From: Plasmodium malariae
Lineage: Eukaryota; Apicomplexa; Aconoidasida; Haemosporida; Plasmodiidae
Length of the DNA stretch: 33,409 bases
NCBI RefSeq assembly: GCF_900090045.1
Contig: NW_021638317.1
Coordinates: forward strand, 1 to 33,409
Reading direction: 5' to 3'
Each line of letters begins with the position of its first letter. Within the stretch, counting starts at the first letter, position 1. Made by a program: the position numbers and the translations under genes. Under the pieces are notes generated by a model. That model was given only the letters and a program-made list of their open reading frames with translations, did not search any database and was not told where the DNA came from. Below are positions 22,121 to 33,409 of this stretch, in pieces.

Positions 22121-25100
22121 TAAATAAAAAAAATACAATTATAAACATGAGAATAATACTCAATAAAAAAATTAATTTTATACCCTTTAATTTTATTACA
22201 GTATATCAGGTTACATATAATTTTATATTTTTAATAGTAAGAAATTATATTATCGTAATAAAATTATATAATATATGAATTATTAATTTTTTCACATTTT
22301 ATCTTAAAAATTGATTTATAATAAATTTTTTGTATTACACAAAATAAAGAATTTATTTATATTTTAATTATTTTAAATTATTAAATTTTCAAAATTTATA
22401 TAAATTTATATTTTCTATCGATATAAAAATATTTTTCTTGGGTATATTTGCTTAAAAAAAAAATAATATTTATAGGTTTCGCAAATATAAAAATGTTTTG
22501 TTAACTAAACTACATTAAGTCATGTATTTTTATTTTAAATTATAATTTGTTCTTGCTCCCTATAATTATCGAGATTAGGTATCAACTTATAATATTCATT
22601 AGTAAATTAATTAAATAAAATATAATTATTTAAGAACTAATATCATTTATACTATACAGTGCAGCAGTTTTTTTTTTCTTATTATGTATTAACTTTTTCT
22701 TTTTATTCAATAATAAACACATTATTATTAATTTTCAATTGTTATATTACTTATCCGTGTAGGACCCAATATTTTCAAATTTTATTTTCATATTATATAT
22801 ATTGAAAAAAACTTTTATTATTACTTCGTTAGAAAAAATAATTTATAATAACTATTCCTTGATGTAATTGTTACATATACTATTTCTTTACATTATTATA
22901 TAAATATAAAATTTTTAGCACCCATTCCTTTTACTTTTTTATTTATAAATATTTATTACTTTAAATGAAGTGCACCAAACATCTATTTTTTAATGTCAAC
23001 ATAAATAAAGGAAGAAATAATTTCCACATTTCTCACAAAATCTCTTCTTTTTATTACAAGAAAGTTCGGAATAATGAATAAAAAATCCATGTATTAACAA
23101 TTAAAATATGAAATTATATTTATTCCCTTAATATACTAATATTCTTAACATGTTGTTTATTCAAATTGATATATATATAAAGTCTCCGTTAATATATATA
23201 ATTTACATAATATAATTACTAAATTTCTTTTAATAAACATATGTACATCATATTCTTTTGTCATATTTTATAAAATTGTTATTCTATCTAATAGAGTCCT
23301 CCTAATTATATACATAATATGAGGTTTGGTAATTTTTTAAGTGTATTACTTTATAAAAAATTTCATGTAGTGCAAAATAATGTTTCCTGACTCAATAACT
23401 TCTTTGCATATAACATTTAATCAGAATGTTATCATATTTTATATAACCATATTAGACATCTATATATATAATCTATAATTCATCTTATGCAATAATATAT
23501 TTACTTTCTAGTACCTAAATGATCCAGTTCAACATATTTTAAAAGAAAATATATTTAAAAAACAAAAATTAATAATATCATATAAAATGTATAAATTATA
23601 TTTTAATTTTAATAGTATCTCTATTGTAAGAATACTCGCATGATATCAATTTTTTTTTTTTTTTCTACACTTTTGAACATCTTTAAAAATGTTACAGAAT
23701 TTGAGAAACTTCTTTCACTATTTATGATGAAAATTAAAAAGATTTATTTTAATATATTTATTCAAAAGGATTAATGTTATGTTAAAATTATTCAACTCAA
23801 CTTCTTTTGACAGGCAAGGAAATTGTTTTTTCTTTTCATTATAACATAAATAGTTCAACTACTCATACATTAAAAACAAAACAATTGTAAAGAAAAAAAA
23901 AAAATTAATCCTACTGCACATCTGCTTCTATAAGTTTAACACCAATATTATTTACAAAAGTATAATTGCAATAATAAAGAATATAATAAAGCAATAAGTG
24001 AAATTCAAAATAAAACTTAACAAACTATCTGTCCTTATTTTATTGAAGTACCATTTTTTTATTTGTATATAAAGACAATAATTAATACTACATTTTTTAA
24101 TAATTGAATACTCATTAAACCATACTTTAAATTTTAATGGGTAATCTGTAAATCAAATAAACATGCATATATTTATTAGGTATATTTGACTAATGAAAAA
24201 CTTTTTGTTGTACCTTATTTTATTATTATAATAACTATCCCTTTTTCATGTATAAACCAATATTGGTCAATAGAGAAACGGATAATTAATATATAAAATT
24301 TTAATTTTATTATATTACAGTAATCAATAATACATTTTTCTATTATTATATAAATACAATTTACACAAGGTAAACGCAAATTCTAGCTATCTTTCACTAA
24401 TGATTAACATATATATATTCAATAATTTTAGAATTTTCTAGTTAATACTTTTCTATTGTATAACTATAATATTTTCTATCATACCCTAACTTATTTATTA
24501 CGTATCTTGCGAATATCAATATTATGTAAATTAAACTATTCATTATTAACTTTATAACAAGAACAAATTTCATATATCAGGTTAGGAGAAATTAATATAT
24601 TGTATTTATATATTAATTATGATATTTAATATATAAGTAGAATTTTTAATATTTTCTATTTTACATATTTTTTTAAGCTTTTAAATAGAAAATAAAAAAT
24701 ATGACTGCATAAAAAAGTAACACTATTTTAGTTTTAAGTTTTTATTTTAATTCCTCATTTTAGAAATTTGATTTCTTTTTAATATATTAATAACATCTCA
24801 AATATAAGAATAATTATTTGCACATACTTATGTGGTTAAGCAAAAAATAATTATTTATTTTTGCTTTCTTTATTATTAATTGCACCATTACACATATATA
24901 ATTTAAATGATAAAGCATTCATAAATTTAAACATATATTAAATAGGCTTTTTTTAATAAATACTAATTATAATGCACTTATTACGATACCATTTATAATA
25001 AATATTAAATAAATTTTATTATTACAAAAACAATCAAATAAATTTTTTTGATATATTACATACAAAAAAAGACATTTGCAATTAATTTAAAACAAAACAT

Positions 25101-25641
25101 ATATTTCATTATCTAGGTCACAAAATAAAAAATTTGTGTTATATAAACATAAAAGATATAAAAACTATATACGTATAATTTTTAAGAGTAACTAGAATAA
25201 TTTTCCTAATATTTTATGAAAATAATACTAAGAACAATGTTTTTTATGTTAACTTAATAAAGAATACATACATTTTATATACAAATATCCTTAAATTTTT
25301 ATATACATATATAATGAAATATTAAATTAAGTTCATGCAAATCTTTAAAATACAAATTTAAAAAAAAAAACAAGAATATGCCAACAGAACTAAGAAAATA
25401 CACTTTTACATTTTACATCAAAGTATTTTGCATATAGATTCTATTACAGAAATTAGGTTATTATATATACATCTCATATTTATGGCTACTGTATTTTAGG
25501 ATAATACATATTTTATTGCACTGTATTAAATGCTTTTCATACCCTTATTTTTAATAACGTTATAACAATTATTTAAATTTTTTAAATTTATTTTTTGATA
25601 TTTTTTTCATATCATCAAAGTATATATAATATCTGACATAA
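22121..25641. other. AT-rich spacer between two exported-protein loci
   Basis: No gene called. One short open frame on the plus strand at 22965-23081 starts with ATG and encodes 38 residues (MKCTKHLFFNVNINKGRNN, then FHISHKISSFYYKKVRNNE). Its codons are more varied than the neighbourhood; it may be a relic or chance. The rest is low-complexity sequence. Confidence 0.45.
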
Positions 25642-25699
25642 CAATGAACGATACATATAATACTAGTAATATATGATATAATGAAGATAAAAGTGAAAG

Positions 25700-26212
25700 T
25701 TATTGTAGAAGTACGTGACACATTTGTTTATTAATTTCAATTTTATAAAAGAATTCTGAACATAATATTAATATAATAAATAAAGACAATAAAACTAAGG
25801 AGAAAGGAGAAGATACCAAAAATATTTTTTCAAATAACCTTATACATTTACCCGTTTTATTAATATTAAAGTTATTCATGATTTTATCCGTGGAATATAA
25901 TATACTGAATATTTTTTTTTTACGAAATGTATCTATTTTCACAAATAAAGGAAAATTTATTTCCCTAGTTACCTTATCCCATTTTTTCTTATTTAATACT
26001 TTTTCTTTTAATTCGTTTCCTTCTGATACCTAATCATTCTCATTCACAAATATATCTTCTTGTTCGCCTAGTAATTTAGTATTTCTGCAATTATGTGATA
26101 TATCTTCTATTGATTTTGCACATGCTGAATATTCTGACAGTTGTTTATTAGCTTCCAAAGATAAACGGTCATCTAACGTATGCTTCTTATACAATGATTT
26201 ACTACAGTTATC
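25700..26212 (-). pseudogene. Exported-protein-like pseudogene, second exon with in-frame stop
   Basis: Behind a TAG acceptor (26215-26213) preceded by a T run, one frame runs from 26212 to the stop at 25700 with a single TAG at 26032-26030. It reads DNCSKSLYKKHTLDDRLSLE and ISHNCRN with an acidic stretch (EQEDIFVNEND), then after the stop VSEGNELKEKVLNKKKWDKV, KIDTFRKKKIFSILYSTDK, a hydrophobic segment (about FLVSSPFSLVLLSLFIILIL) and a short tail. The lysine-rich middle before the membrane segment resembles the unnamed exported proteins of P. malariae and P. vivax (the KKxF...DK layout) more than fam-l or fam-m. The export-motif region RLSLE does not fit RxLxE. A possible first exon lies upstream at about 26522-26400: ATG, then MNKSIIII, then a shift in an ATT/TAA microsatellite, then KLYLLSFLGFIILIFLSF. 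Its splice donor is unclear. Probably non-functional. Confidence 0.65.
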
Positions 26213-29200
26213 CTAAAAAAAAAATAATCATTTATTATTTACAAGGATATATATATTATACCCTGAGAAAATATAGTTTAAAATATAAATAAAGTAACTA
26301 CAAAATTATGAAATATTATGACGACACTACATTATTGTTATAACAATAGGTTCAAATTCTAAAGGTATAAGTAAAAATTTTTAAAGAAATGAGATATTTG
26401 ATATTTTCTTACATTGTATAACTTCTCAAAGTTTTTATGTATTAAAAGATAAAAATATTAATATTATAAAACCTAAAAAGGATAGAAGATATAGTTTAAA
26501 TTATTATTATTGATTTATTCATTTTATATTAATTTTAATAAAATGAATTTATATAGGCATAACATATACTAAATTTTATAAATGCAATATAACTTTAAAA
26601 CTGATTTAGTACAAATTATATGTAGGACCATTATAAACAAGCAAAAGTTATTCTGAAAACAAATGCTATTAAAATAAATAGTGATGCTTCATAATTGTTT
26701 AAATTAATTATTTAATAGTAAATAAATGAAAATTTCTTTTTATAAATCATTTAAAAAAATATATATATATTAAAATAATATGATGATTAGATATATAAAA
26801 TAGAATCAAAAATTACTTAATCAGCCACAATTAATACTCATTATTTTAAAATAAATCTTAAAATGTATAAATTTGTGTTAATGAATATTCAGAAGCTATT
26901 CATGCACTTTTATGTAGTGTTCAAGTAATTATTTTAATTTTATACATGTTGATTTTTAATGTTGAGTTTTAGTTAAATAATATTAACTACTCATACAAAA
27001 AAAATAATAGAACAAAAAATGAAGTTATCAAAAATATTTTTTGTTGTATAAAATATTAATTAGTATCAATCAATAAAAAAAAAAAATGTTCTTTTATTGA
27101 CTATTATACATTAATAAAAATTACGGTTAGCTACAAATCTGTAAATATTCATATTTTAAAAAGTTCTACAATCATAAGCATTATAATTTTATATAATATT
27201 TTTATAATATTAAAATTTTTGGCTAAATCCAAATAAAATATTTTGATATTTAATCAAAAGTTTTAAAACTTATAAATTTCTTGTTTGTGTTCATTTTTAA
27301 AAGGTCAAAATATATACAGTTATAAAATATTAATATAATAAAAAAAGAAAAAAATGAAGATAAAAATAAATATATTACAAAAAACATTGCATGAAATTCA
27401 ATAATTTCAAAATTATTAATAACTGCATAAAATTAAAAGCAAAAGTTGACACAAAGCATAAAAATTAAAAATATATAAAGGTATGATGAAAACAAATTTA
27501 TAAATGTAGAAGATTCCATAATTCATTTAAAGGAAAAATATTGAATGAATTCATAATATACCATATTTTGAAAACGCATTTTTTTAAGAAGAAACGTAAA
27601 AAATTAATACATCTATATAATAAAAAAACTTCCTTTAACAAGAAAATTATTATGTATCGTATTATTCTTATTCTTTGTAAAGCAAAACACAGTTCTTAAT
27701 TATTATAATTTATAATATGAAAAAATTTTTTAGCCTTAAAGAAATAAATAAATAATATAATGTTTATAATTAAAATAATTTAATTTTATATATCAACTTA
27801 AAAAAATTGACATAAATTTATTTTCATTATATTACGTTATTATTATATATTGAAATATTCATAATGAGACATTTATAATATCATTTTACGCCTATATCAT
27901 TTCATCGAAAGTGTTTTAATGAATTAAGCAAAATTTTTTACCTATTAAATTGAATAACATTTAAAAATTTGTAAAACTCAATAGTAATAATTTATAACTT
28001 ATTTTATGACATAAAATAAAATAACACATATTTCTTATTTAATACAATAAGTTTAATATGTTAATTTGTCCACGGTCTCAATTATTCTTGGGAATATGCA
28101 TTTTTCTTAAGCTTTTTCTTTCATATTTTCTCTATATATTGGAAATACTTACTGATTTATTTGTATGATTTTTTCATATATAAATATAAAAATATTTATT
28201 TGTTATTAATTTATTTTGTAGTAGATATTTACGTAATTTTCACAAAGTACAATTAAATCAAACTTTACATCTGTGTAACAATGTAAATGTAAAATCTAGT
28301 TTCCTTATATTTATTGAAACAATGTATTACTTGGGAACATTAATAATAACTTATGTAATAATACTGTTATACCTACAATTTTACTAATTTTACTAATAAA
28401 TAAGGAAATTTTCTTAGTAACAATGCATATCTTGAAGCATGATTATGAATTATATTTAGAAAAAAATAATTTTTCTTTTATTTTCATATTATTAAAACAG
28501 TGCGTGTTACTAACAAGAATGAATAAGCATTCACACATATATGATACATGTATTTTCATATATACTTGTAATTATATTCATTTATTACATAATATATCTA
28601 TAGACAACAATAAAATATATTATCAACATATAAACAGATACATGCTCATTCTTAAATTATTCTAAAAATTATATATACTTTTTAATATCTTTTAAAATTA
28701 TACAAATTTTAATAAATATATAACTCATTTTTTGAAATTTACGATTAAAATATAAAAAAAAAGGATTTCCCCCTAATATAAACAAATATCTCACTAAATT
28801 TAAATCATCAATGTAATTCTCTAATGCTATAAATATATATAATTATAAAATTCCAATGTAATTTATATTTAAATAATTTATGAAAAGTCTAATTACCACT
28901 ATAATTAAGGGTGATAATAAGATTATAAACGATATTAATATTTCGTTTAATTATAAAGACATACATTCCCATAGTTAACTGTTATAAATGATGCACAGTT
29001 AAAAAAGTTATTCTTGCATTATATATTCCTAAATTCACAATTATATAATTATATAAAAACAAAATACTATTAGAAGAACGTTACACTAAATATGATTTAT
29101 AGCATATATTCTATAAAATGTTTTTGTACTGTAACTATTAAGTTTTTTTTAAGTAAATATATATATATATATATATATAAACAAATATTTTTACATTGTT

Positions 29201-29405
29201 TCTTTAGATACAAAGTAAGCTACATTTGTTTTTCTTTAAATAAAATAATATTCTTATTAAAATTTAGTCAGAAAATAACAATTTTTTATTAGTACAAATG
29301 AAAAAGACTATATAAGATCTCTTTATATAAAATACGAACCATAATATTACAAAAAATCTATAGGAACTCTTCAACTATGTATTAATTTGAACCTACAAGC
29401 ATTCA
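26213..29405. other. AT-rich spacer with AT microsatellite
   Basis: Holds the possible damaged first exon of the 25700-26212 pseudogene at about 26400-26522 and an (AT)n tract at 29157-29179. Open frames of 60-80 codons on the plus strand (28423-28665, 29092-29292) are Y/I/H/N-rich with no signal, motif or neighbour to support them. I see nothing else. Confidence 0.5.
29157..29179. repeat. (AT)11 microsatellite
   Basis: Uninterrupted alternating A/T for 23 bases. Confidence 0.9.
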
Positions 29406-29443
29406 TTTTTCATAAGAATCTATCTAAATACACAAATATATAT
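29406..29443 (-). repeat. Shared fam downstream element A (right-hand copy)
   Basis: Thirty-eight bases matching 14332-14369 with four differences, 291 bp beyond the coding end of the fam-l-like pseudogene. Confidence 0.65.
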
Positions 29444-29696
29444 CAGCTAAGAATATATAATTAAATTAATGCAATATTCCATAATACATATTGAAAAACA
29501 CTAAAACATTTAAATTCACAAAAACACTAATGGAATATTTATTTATTCTTGTGCATCAAAAATTCTAGCTATGCATACATATATTTATGTAATTTAATCA
29601 ATCATTTACAATTTTATTAAGTGTATAATTATAATACATTTAGTTATTCATATTAATACGTATTCTACATAATGAACGATATATCTTTTACCCATT

Positions 29697-30548
29697 CTAA
29701 CGTTTCCTCTTCAAAATTCTTTTATATTTTCTAAACTTCATATAAGTAAAAGCAGACCATATCATCATGATTATTAATATACCCAAAAATACAAAAAATG
29801 GTATAGCGTATACAGGTTTTAATAGAATCATTGCAGTTTGATTTTCTGTAAAAGTTACATATTTACCAGTATAATCACTAATTGAACTTCCTAATGCCAC
29901 TAATAACATACACAAGAGTACTAAAGTAGGTAAAAACAGTTTATGTCCAAACATTTTACTTACTAATTTCCGGTATTTCTTATCACTAATCGAAGTTTTT
30001 TTTCTGACAAAATCTAAGTAATCAAGTTACTAGAAAAAATTTCTTTCAAATCGAGGTAATTTTTTACCTCCATATATTAATTTTTTTGGTTACTTATATT
30101 GCTTATCAAATTCTCCTCTATATAATGAACTCTTTGATTTTATGTTTCTTTCCTTTTCCTCCTTTCTATTGTTATATATAAACCTCTCGTAGTTCCTTTC
30201 ATCATTAGGTACCTTTTCTTCTAACTCTACAATATATAAGTCTTTTTTTTTTTCATAGTCTGTTAGAAACCGATAGTTTTTTAAATGTAATTTTACTTCA
30301 TTCTTATGCTGTCCCATAGATACATTAAAAGTATTCCAATAAAAAGTGGATATATTTATTATTTGAAAGAATATAAAATTTCATGCATATAATTGAAATT
30401 CATAAAAATAAGAATCGAAAAATATAAAAAACACAAATTTCCTAAAAAACTATTATCATACCTCTTCATTGTAAAAATAATATATCCAAGTAAAAAGGAT
30501 AAACAAAACAATATTAATATAAAAAATTGACTTAATTTTTTGCTCCAG
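29697..30548 (-). pseudogene. fam-l-like pseudogene decayed by substitutions only
   Basis: Exon 1 (30548-30462) reads xEQKIKSIFYINIVLFILFT and then WIYYFYNEE, but the expected ATG is CTG at 30548-30546. The intron is 30461-30336 with a good GTATGA donor, but the acceptor is GG instead of AG (30337-30336). Exon 2 (30335-29697) keeps one frame for 212 codons and opens NTFNVSMGQHKNEVKL. The PEXEL-like RFLTD fits RxLxD. A TAA at 30092-30090 follows DKQYK. A tandem TAG TAA at 30032-30027 replaces the two codons before LDYLDF, where fam-l copies have K and E in FKELDY. Then come TSISDKKYRKLV, a membrane segment near LFLPTLVLLCMLLVALG, a second near AIPFFVFLGILIIMMIW, and a basic tail ending KRILKRKR. 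No frameshift is needed anywhere. Core and tail fit fam-l better than fam-m. Five disabling changes make it a pseudogene unless base calls are wrong. Confidence 0.85.
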
Positions 30549-33409
30549 GATATATAATTTTAAAATTGTATTATATTGAGTAAGAAAAAAACAAAAAGTT
30601 GTACAATATTTTTCAATTAAAATGATACTATGCTTATTTTATCAACTTGTTATTTTTTATAAAAAATTAATAATATATATATAATTAACATGTTTCTTAT
30701 TACAGATACAAAGAATTCAAACTTTAAAAATATATTATATAATTTTTATATTAATGATATTCATAAGAAATTATTTTTAATAAAAATAATATAATTTGTA
30801 TTTATTCATGCATATTGAGAATATAAAATTTAATTATTTAATATAGTACATCAATTAAATAATTTTATTTTTATTATATTTCACAATATAAAAGATATAG
30901 CGACCTCTTAGTATTAATAAATATCAAGTAATACAAAATATAGAATATATAGAATATACCTTATGAATGCTTTTATAAATTATACATATAATAACTGATT
31001 TTAATCATGTTTTTTTATAAATATTTCCTATTTTATACATTTTTCTTGATGAGTTCCCTTTTATAATTATATAATATTAATTTTTATGGTAATTGAATCT
31101 AAAGAAAAGGTATATAAATTTATGATCTATATTTTCTTTCGCATAAAATATATATTAGTATATATCTAAAAATATACATATTCATTTATAAACTATTCTT
31201 TATTAATATAATAAAATTTATTGGTAGAATAGAATCTGTAAATTTACATATATTTTAAATGATTCATAATGAGTGTTATATTTCGCATAAAGATTTTGCA
31301 AAATAATAATGTACATCTAAGGAGGAATAGTATTTATTATTATTTAATACAATATTTAAAAATTCCTAATTTCCATATATTACTTATACTTTTTAAAAAT
31401 AAATATAAATATTATATAAAGAGTAATATTATTTAATAATAACAACATTGGTAAAAAGGAATTTGGTATACAGAAATTGTATGCAATAGAATAATTCTAC
31501 AAATATATATAGCATAAATTTTTACAAAAGAATATAACAAAAAGAATATATAAATAATATATATTAAAGGATGATAAAAAATAAATTTAGGAATATGAAA
31601 AATTTACTAATTTTTAATCCGGAATAATTTAAAAAATATTTAACATATAATACTTTATTTTAATACAAACTATTAAAAACGTATTTTTAATATGAAATAT
31701 ATATAACTTTTTCCTTTATATAACATAAAAAATTATTATATTAATAGATTATTTTAAAACTTATTAATTTTGCATTTTGTATACTAATAATACAAGGGAT
31801 AATAATTATTAATTTATTACATTCAATAAAAAATATTATCAAAAAAAAAAAAATAATAATCATAGAAAGTTTATTTTCATATATAAATAAATAAACAATT
31901 ATTATTACATTTAAAATAATATTTTTGGATTACTAAACTACGTTGTGAATATTGATATATTATATTTTAATTTCAATAAATTTTAAATACATATTGTAAC
32001 ATTATACTTTACACTTCTTTGGTATCATTTGAATGCTTTTATCACATCATCTATACATATCTTAAAGTGTTAAACAAAAATTTTTTCATAAAAATAAATC
32101 TAGTACGTAATATCTCTAAATGAACACAAAATATAACTTTTATTAAGAAATACAAAAAATTTTAGATTTTATATTATATAATAAATTTAATATGTTATTT
32201 TCTAATATGTTCAAAAAGTTTAGTGAATATTAATTTTTCTCAGATTTTTTTTTTTTTTATATCGTAAGTTGTAATTGTAAAAATTTACTTCTATAATAAT
32301 TTTTATTCGGAATTCAGTTAAAGTTTCCTTTATGAATTTTTCAAAGAAGAAAAATAATATATAATATTTTTTAGGTACACGAAGCTTAATTTTCATATAT
32401 CATATTTATTTTTTCCTGTTGAGTTTTTTTTCATACAGATAATTATATTCAAATTTTGAATTATGAGCTTTTTTAATTTATTGCGTTCTTTACAATTATA
32501 ATATATTATGTTAACTATTAACATATTATGATAATAAAATATTTCAATGACACATTTAATATGCAGTTTGTTATACATGGGTATTTAATAATTATATTAT
32601 GTGATACAATGACTGCAATACCAACCAACATTGTTCTATACTTATAAAAATATTGTTATAGTAGTAGAAATCAATTTTATTCATAAAATAAAGTAAAATA
32701 AAAAAAAAAATATATTTATATATATATATCTTATGGGAAACAAAAAAAATTTGTTTATAGAGGATAATATAATCCATAATCGAAATTTAATATATATATT
32801 TTATTATAAATGTAATTATTCTGAATTTTAATTTATGATTTAAATCATGATTATATGTTGAGCATTTCACATTCATATTAATTTACGTACCATATTTCAT
32901 GTTATAGATAAATCTAATAAATTCAAAAATTCAGATTTGTTTTTATAATAAAAATAAATATATATCTTATATCCAAATCGTTGACAAAACGTAAAAGGTA
33001 GTTATTAAACAATGATATGTTTATAAATGTAATAAATAAAATTGTTCTGATATATTTTTGAGACACATGGTTATTTGTAACCTTAAATTGTTAATAAAAT
33101 TTTAAGTTTTTTTTTCTATTTATGAGACATAACATTAGTGTGCATTATAATTAAATATATTTTAAAAAAAAAATTTTAATTATATAAAAAAGAAGAAGAA
33201 TATATGTTATTTGTAACATAAATATTTTATTACGGTCACTTTGACAATTTCGTTAAATCCTATGAAGTTATTTATTATAACTAATATAATTATTATTGAA
33301 ATACGAAAATATTAGCACTGGTCATTTGCAGAAATGATATATAAACTTTTCATTATTTAATCTCAAAAAATATATTTTTTAGAAAGAAATCAAACAAATT
33401 ATCTATTGG
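30549..33409. other. AT-rich spacer to the right window edge
   Basis: It contains the shared upstream element at 30938-30958. The open frames at 32393-32578 and 32592-32777 on the minus strand are Y/I/F/N-rich, have no signal or export motif, and are not called. No RNA gene or telomere-type repeat array is visible. Confidence 0.5.
30938..30958 (-). repeat. Shared fam upstream element (copy 4)
   Basis: ATATAGAATATATAGAATAT at about 390 bp upstream of the lost start codon of the fam-l-like pseudogene. It is closest to copy 2 at 12441-12476. Confidence 0.5.

Noticed and set aside
28423..29292. Plus-strand frames of 66-80 codons
   Set aside because: Tyr/Ile/His/Asn-rich readings of AT sequence, one spanning an (AT)n tract; no signal, motif or conserved neighbour.
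32393..32777. Two minus-strand 61-codon frames near the right edge
   Set aside because: Composition-driven, no family features and no exon partner.
1..33409. tRNA, rRNA, CRISPR, insertion sequences or bacterial operon signals
   Set aside because: No GC-rich cloverleaf, no rRNA-like stretch, no regular direct repeats with spacers and no transposase reading frame were seen; spliced exported-protein genes show a eukaryotic parasite genome.

Overview
The window looks like subtelomeric nuclear DNA of a human-type quartan malaria parasite, Plasmodium malariae or a very close relative. Three things point there: extreme AT richness with long A/T homopolymers; small two-exon genes whose short first exon encodes a hydrophobic signal-like segment, split by an intron of about 120-135 bp with a T-rich acceptor, followed by a PEXEL-like motif; and two recognisable families, fam-l and fam-m. 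As I recall, these families expanded in P. malariae, are often found as doublets, and have been modelled with an RH5-like fold. The recognition is from sequence patterns and memory; no search was run.

Layout, left to right. (1) 1-655, minus: a decayed fam-l pseudogene cut by the window edge. (2) 656-11040: over 10 kb without a credible gene. It holds short coding-like relics near 3.0-3.2 kb and 9.4-9.5 kb, and a zone at about 5.85-7.48 kb rich in alternating purine/pyrimidine words. (3) 11041-12042, minus: an intact fam-l gene. (4) 14632-15568, minus: an intact fam-m gene. Items 3 and 4 form a same-strand doublet. (5) 15569-21216: AT-rich spacer with a few weak coding-like fragments. (6) 21217-22120, plus: an intact two-exon exported-protein-like gene on the opposite strand. 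(7) 25700-26212, minus: an exported-protein-like pseudogene with an in-frame stop. (8) 29697-30548, minus: a fam-l-like pseudogene that lost its start codon and splice acceptor and gained three in-frame stops, yet keeps its frame throughout. (9) 30549-33409: AT-rich sequence; apart from one upstream element I see nothing coding.

The most informative structure not explained by single genes is that the fam-l/fam-m copies share flanking sequence. An AGAATRTAGA-type element lies about 385-415 bp upstream of four copies, a 19-bp exact match lies about 780-800 bp upstream of two, and elements lie about 290-300 and 376-377 bp downstream. This suggests that duplication copied a cassette of gene plus flanks, and that upstream spacing has been kept. 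The three intact genes are all predicted secreted or exported membrane proteins of the infected red cell; there is no metabolic or RNA gene. Three of six loci are pseudogenes, as expected for a fast-turnover subtelomere.
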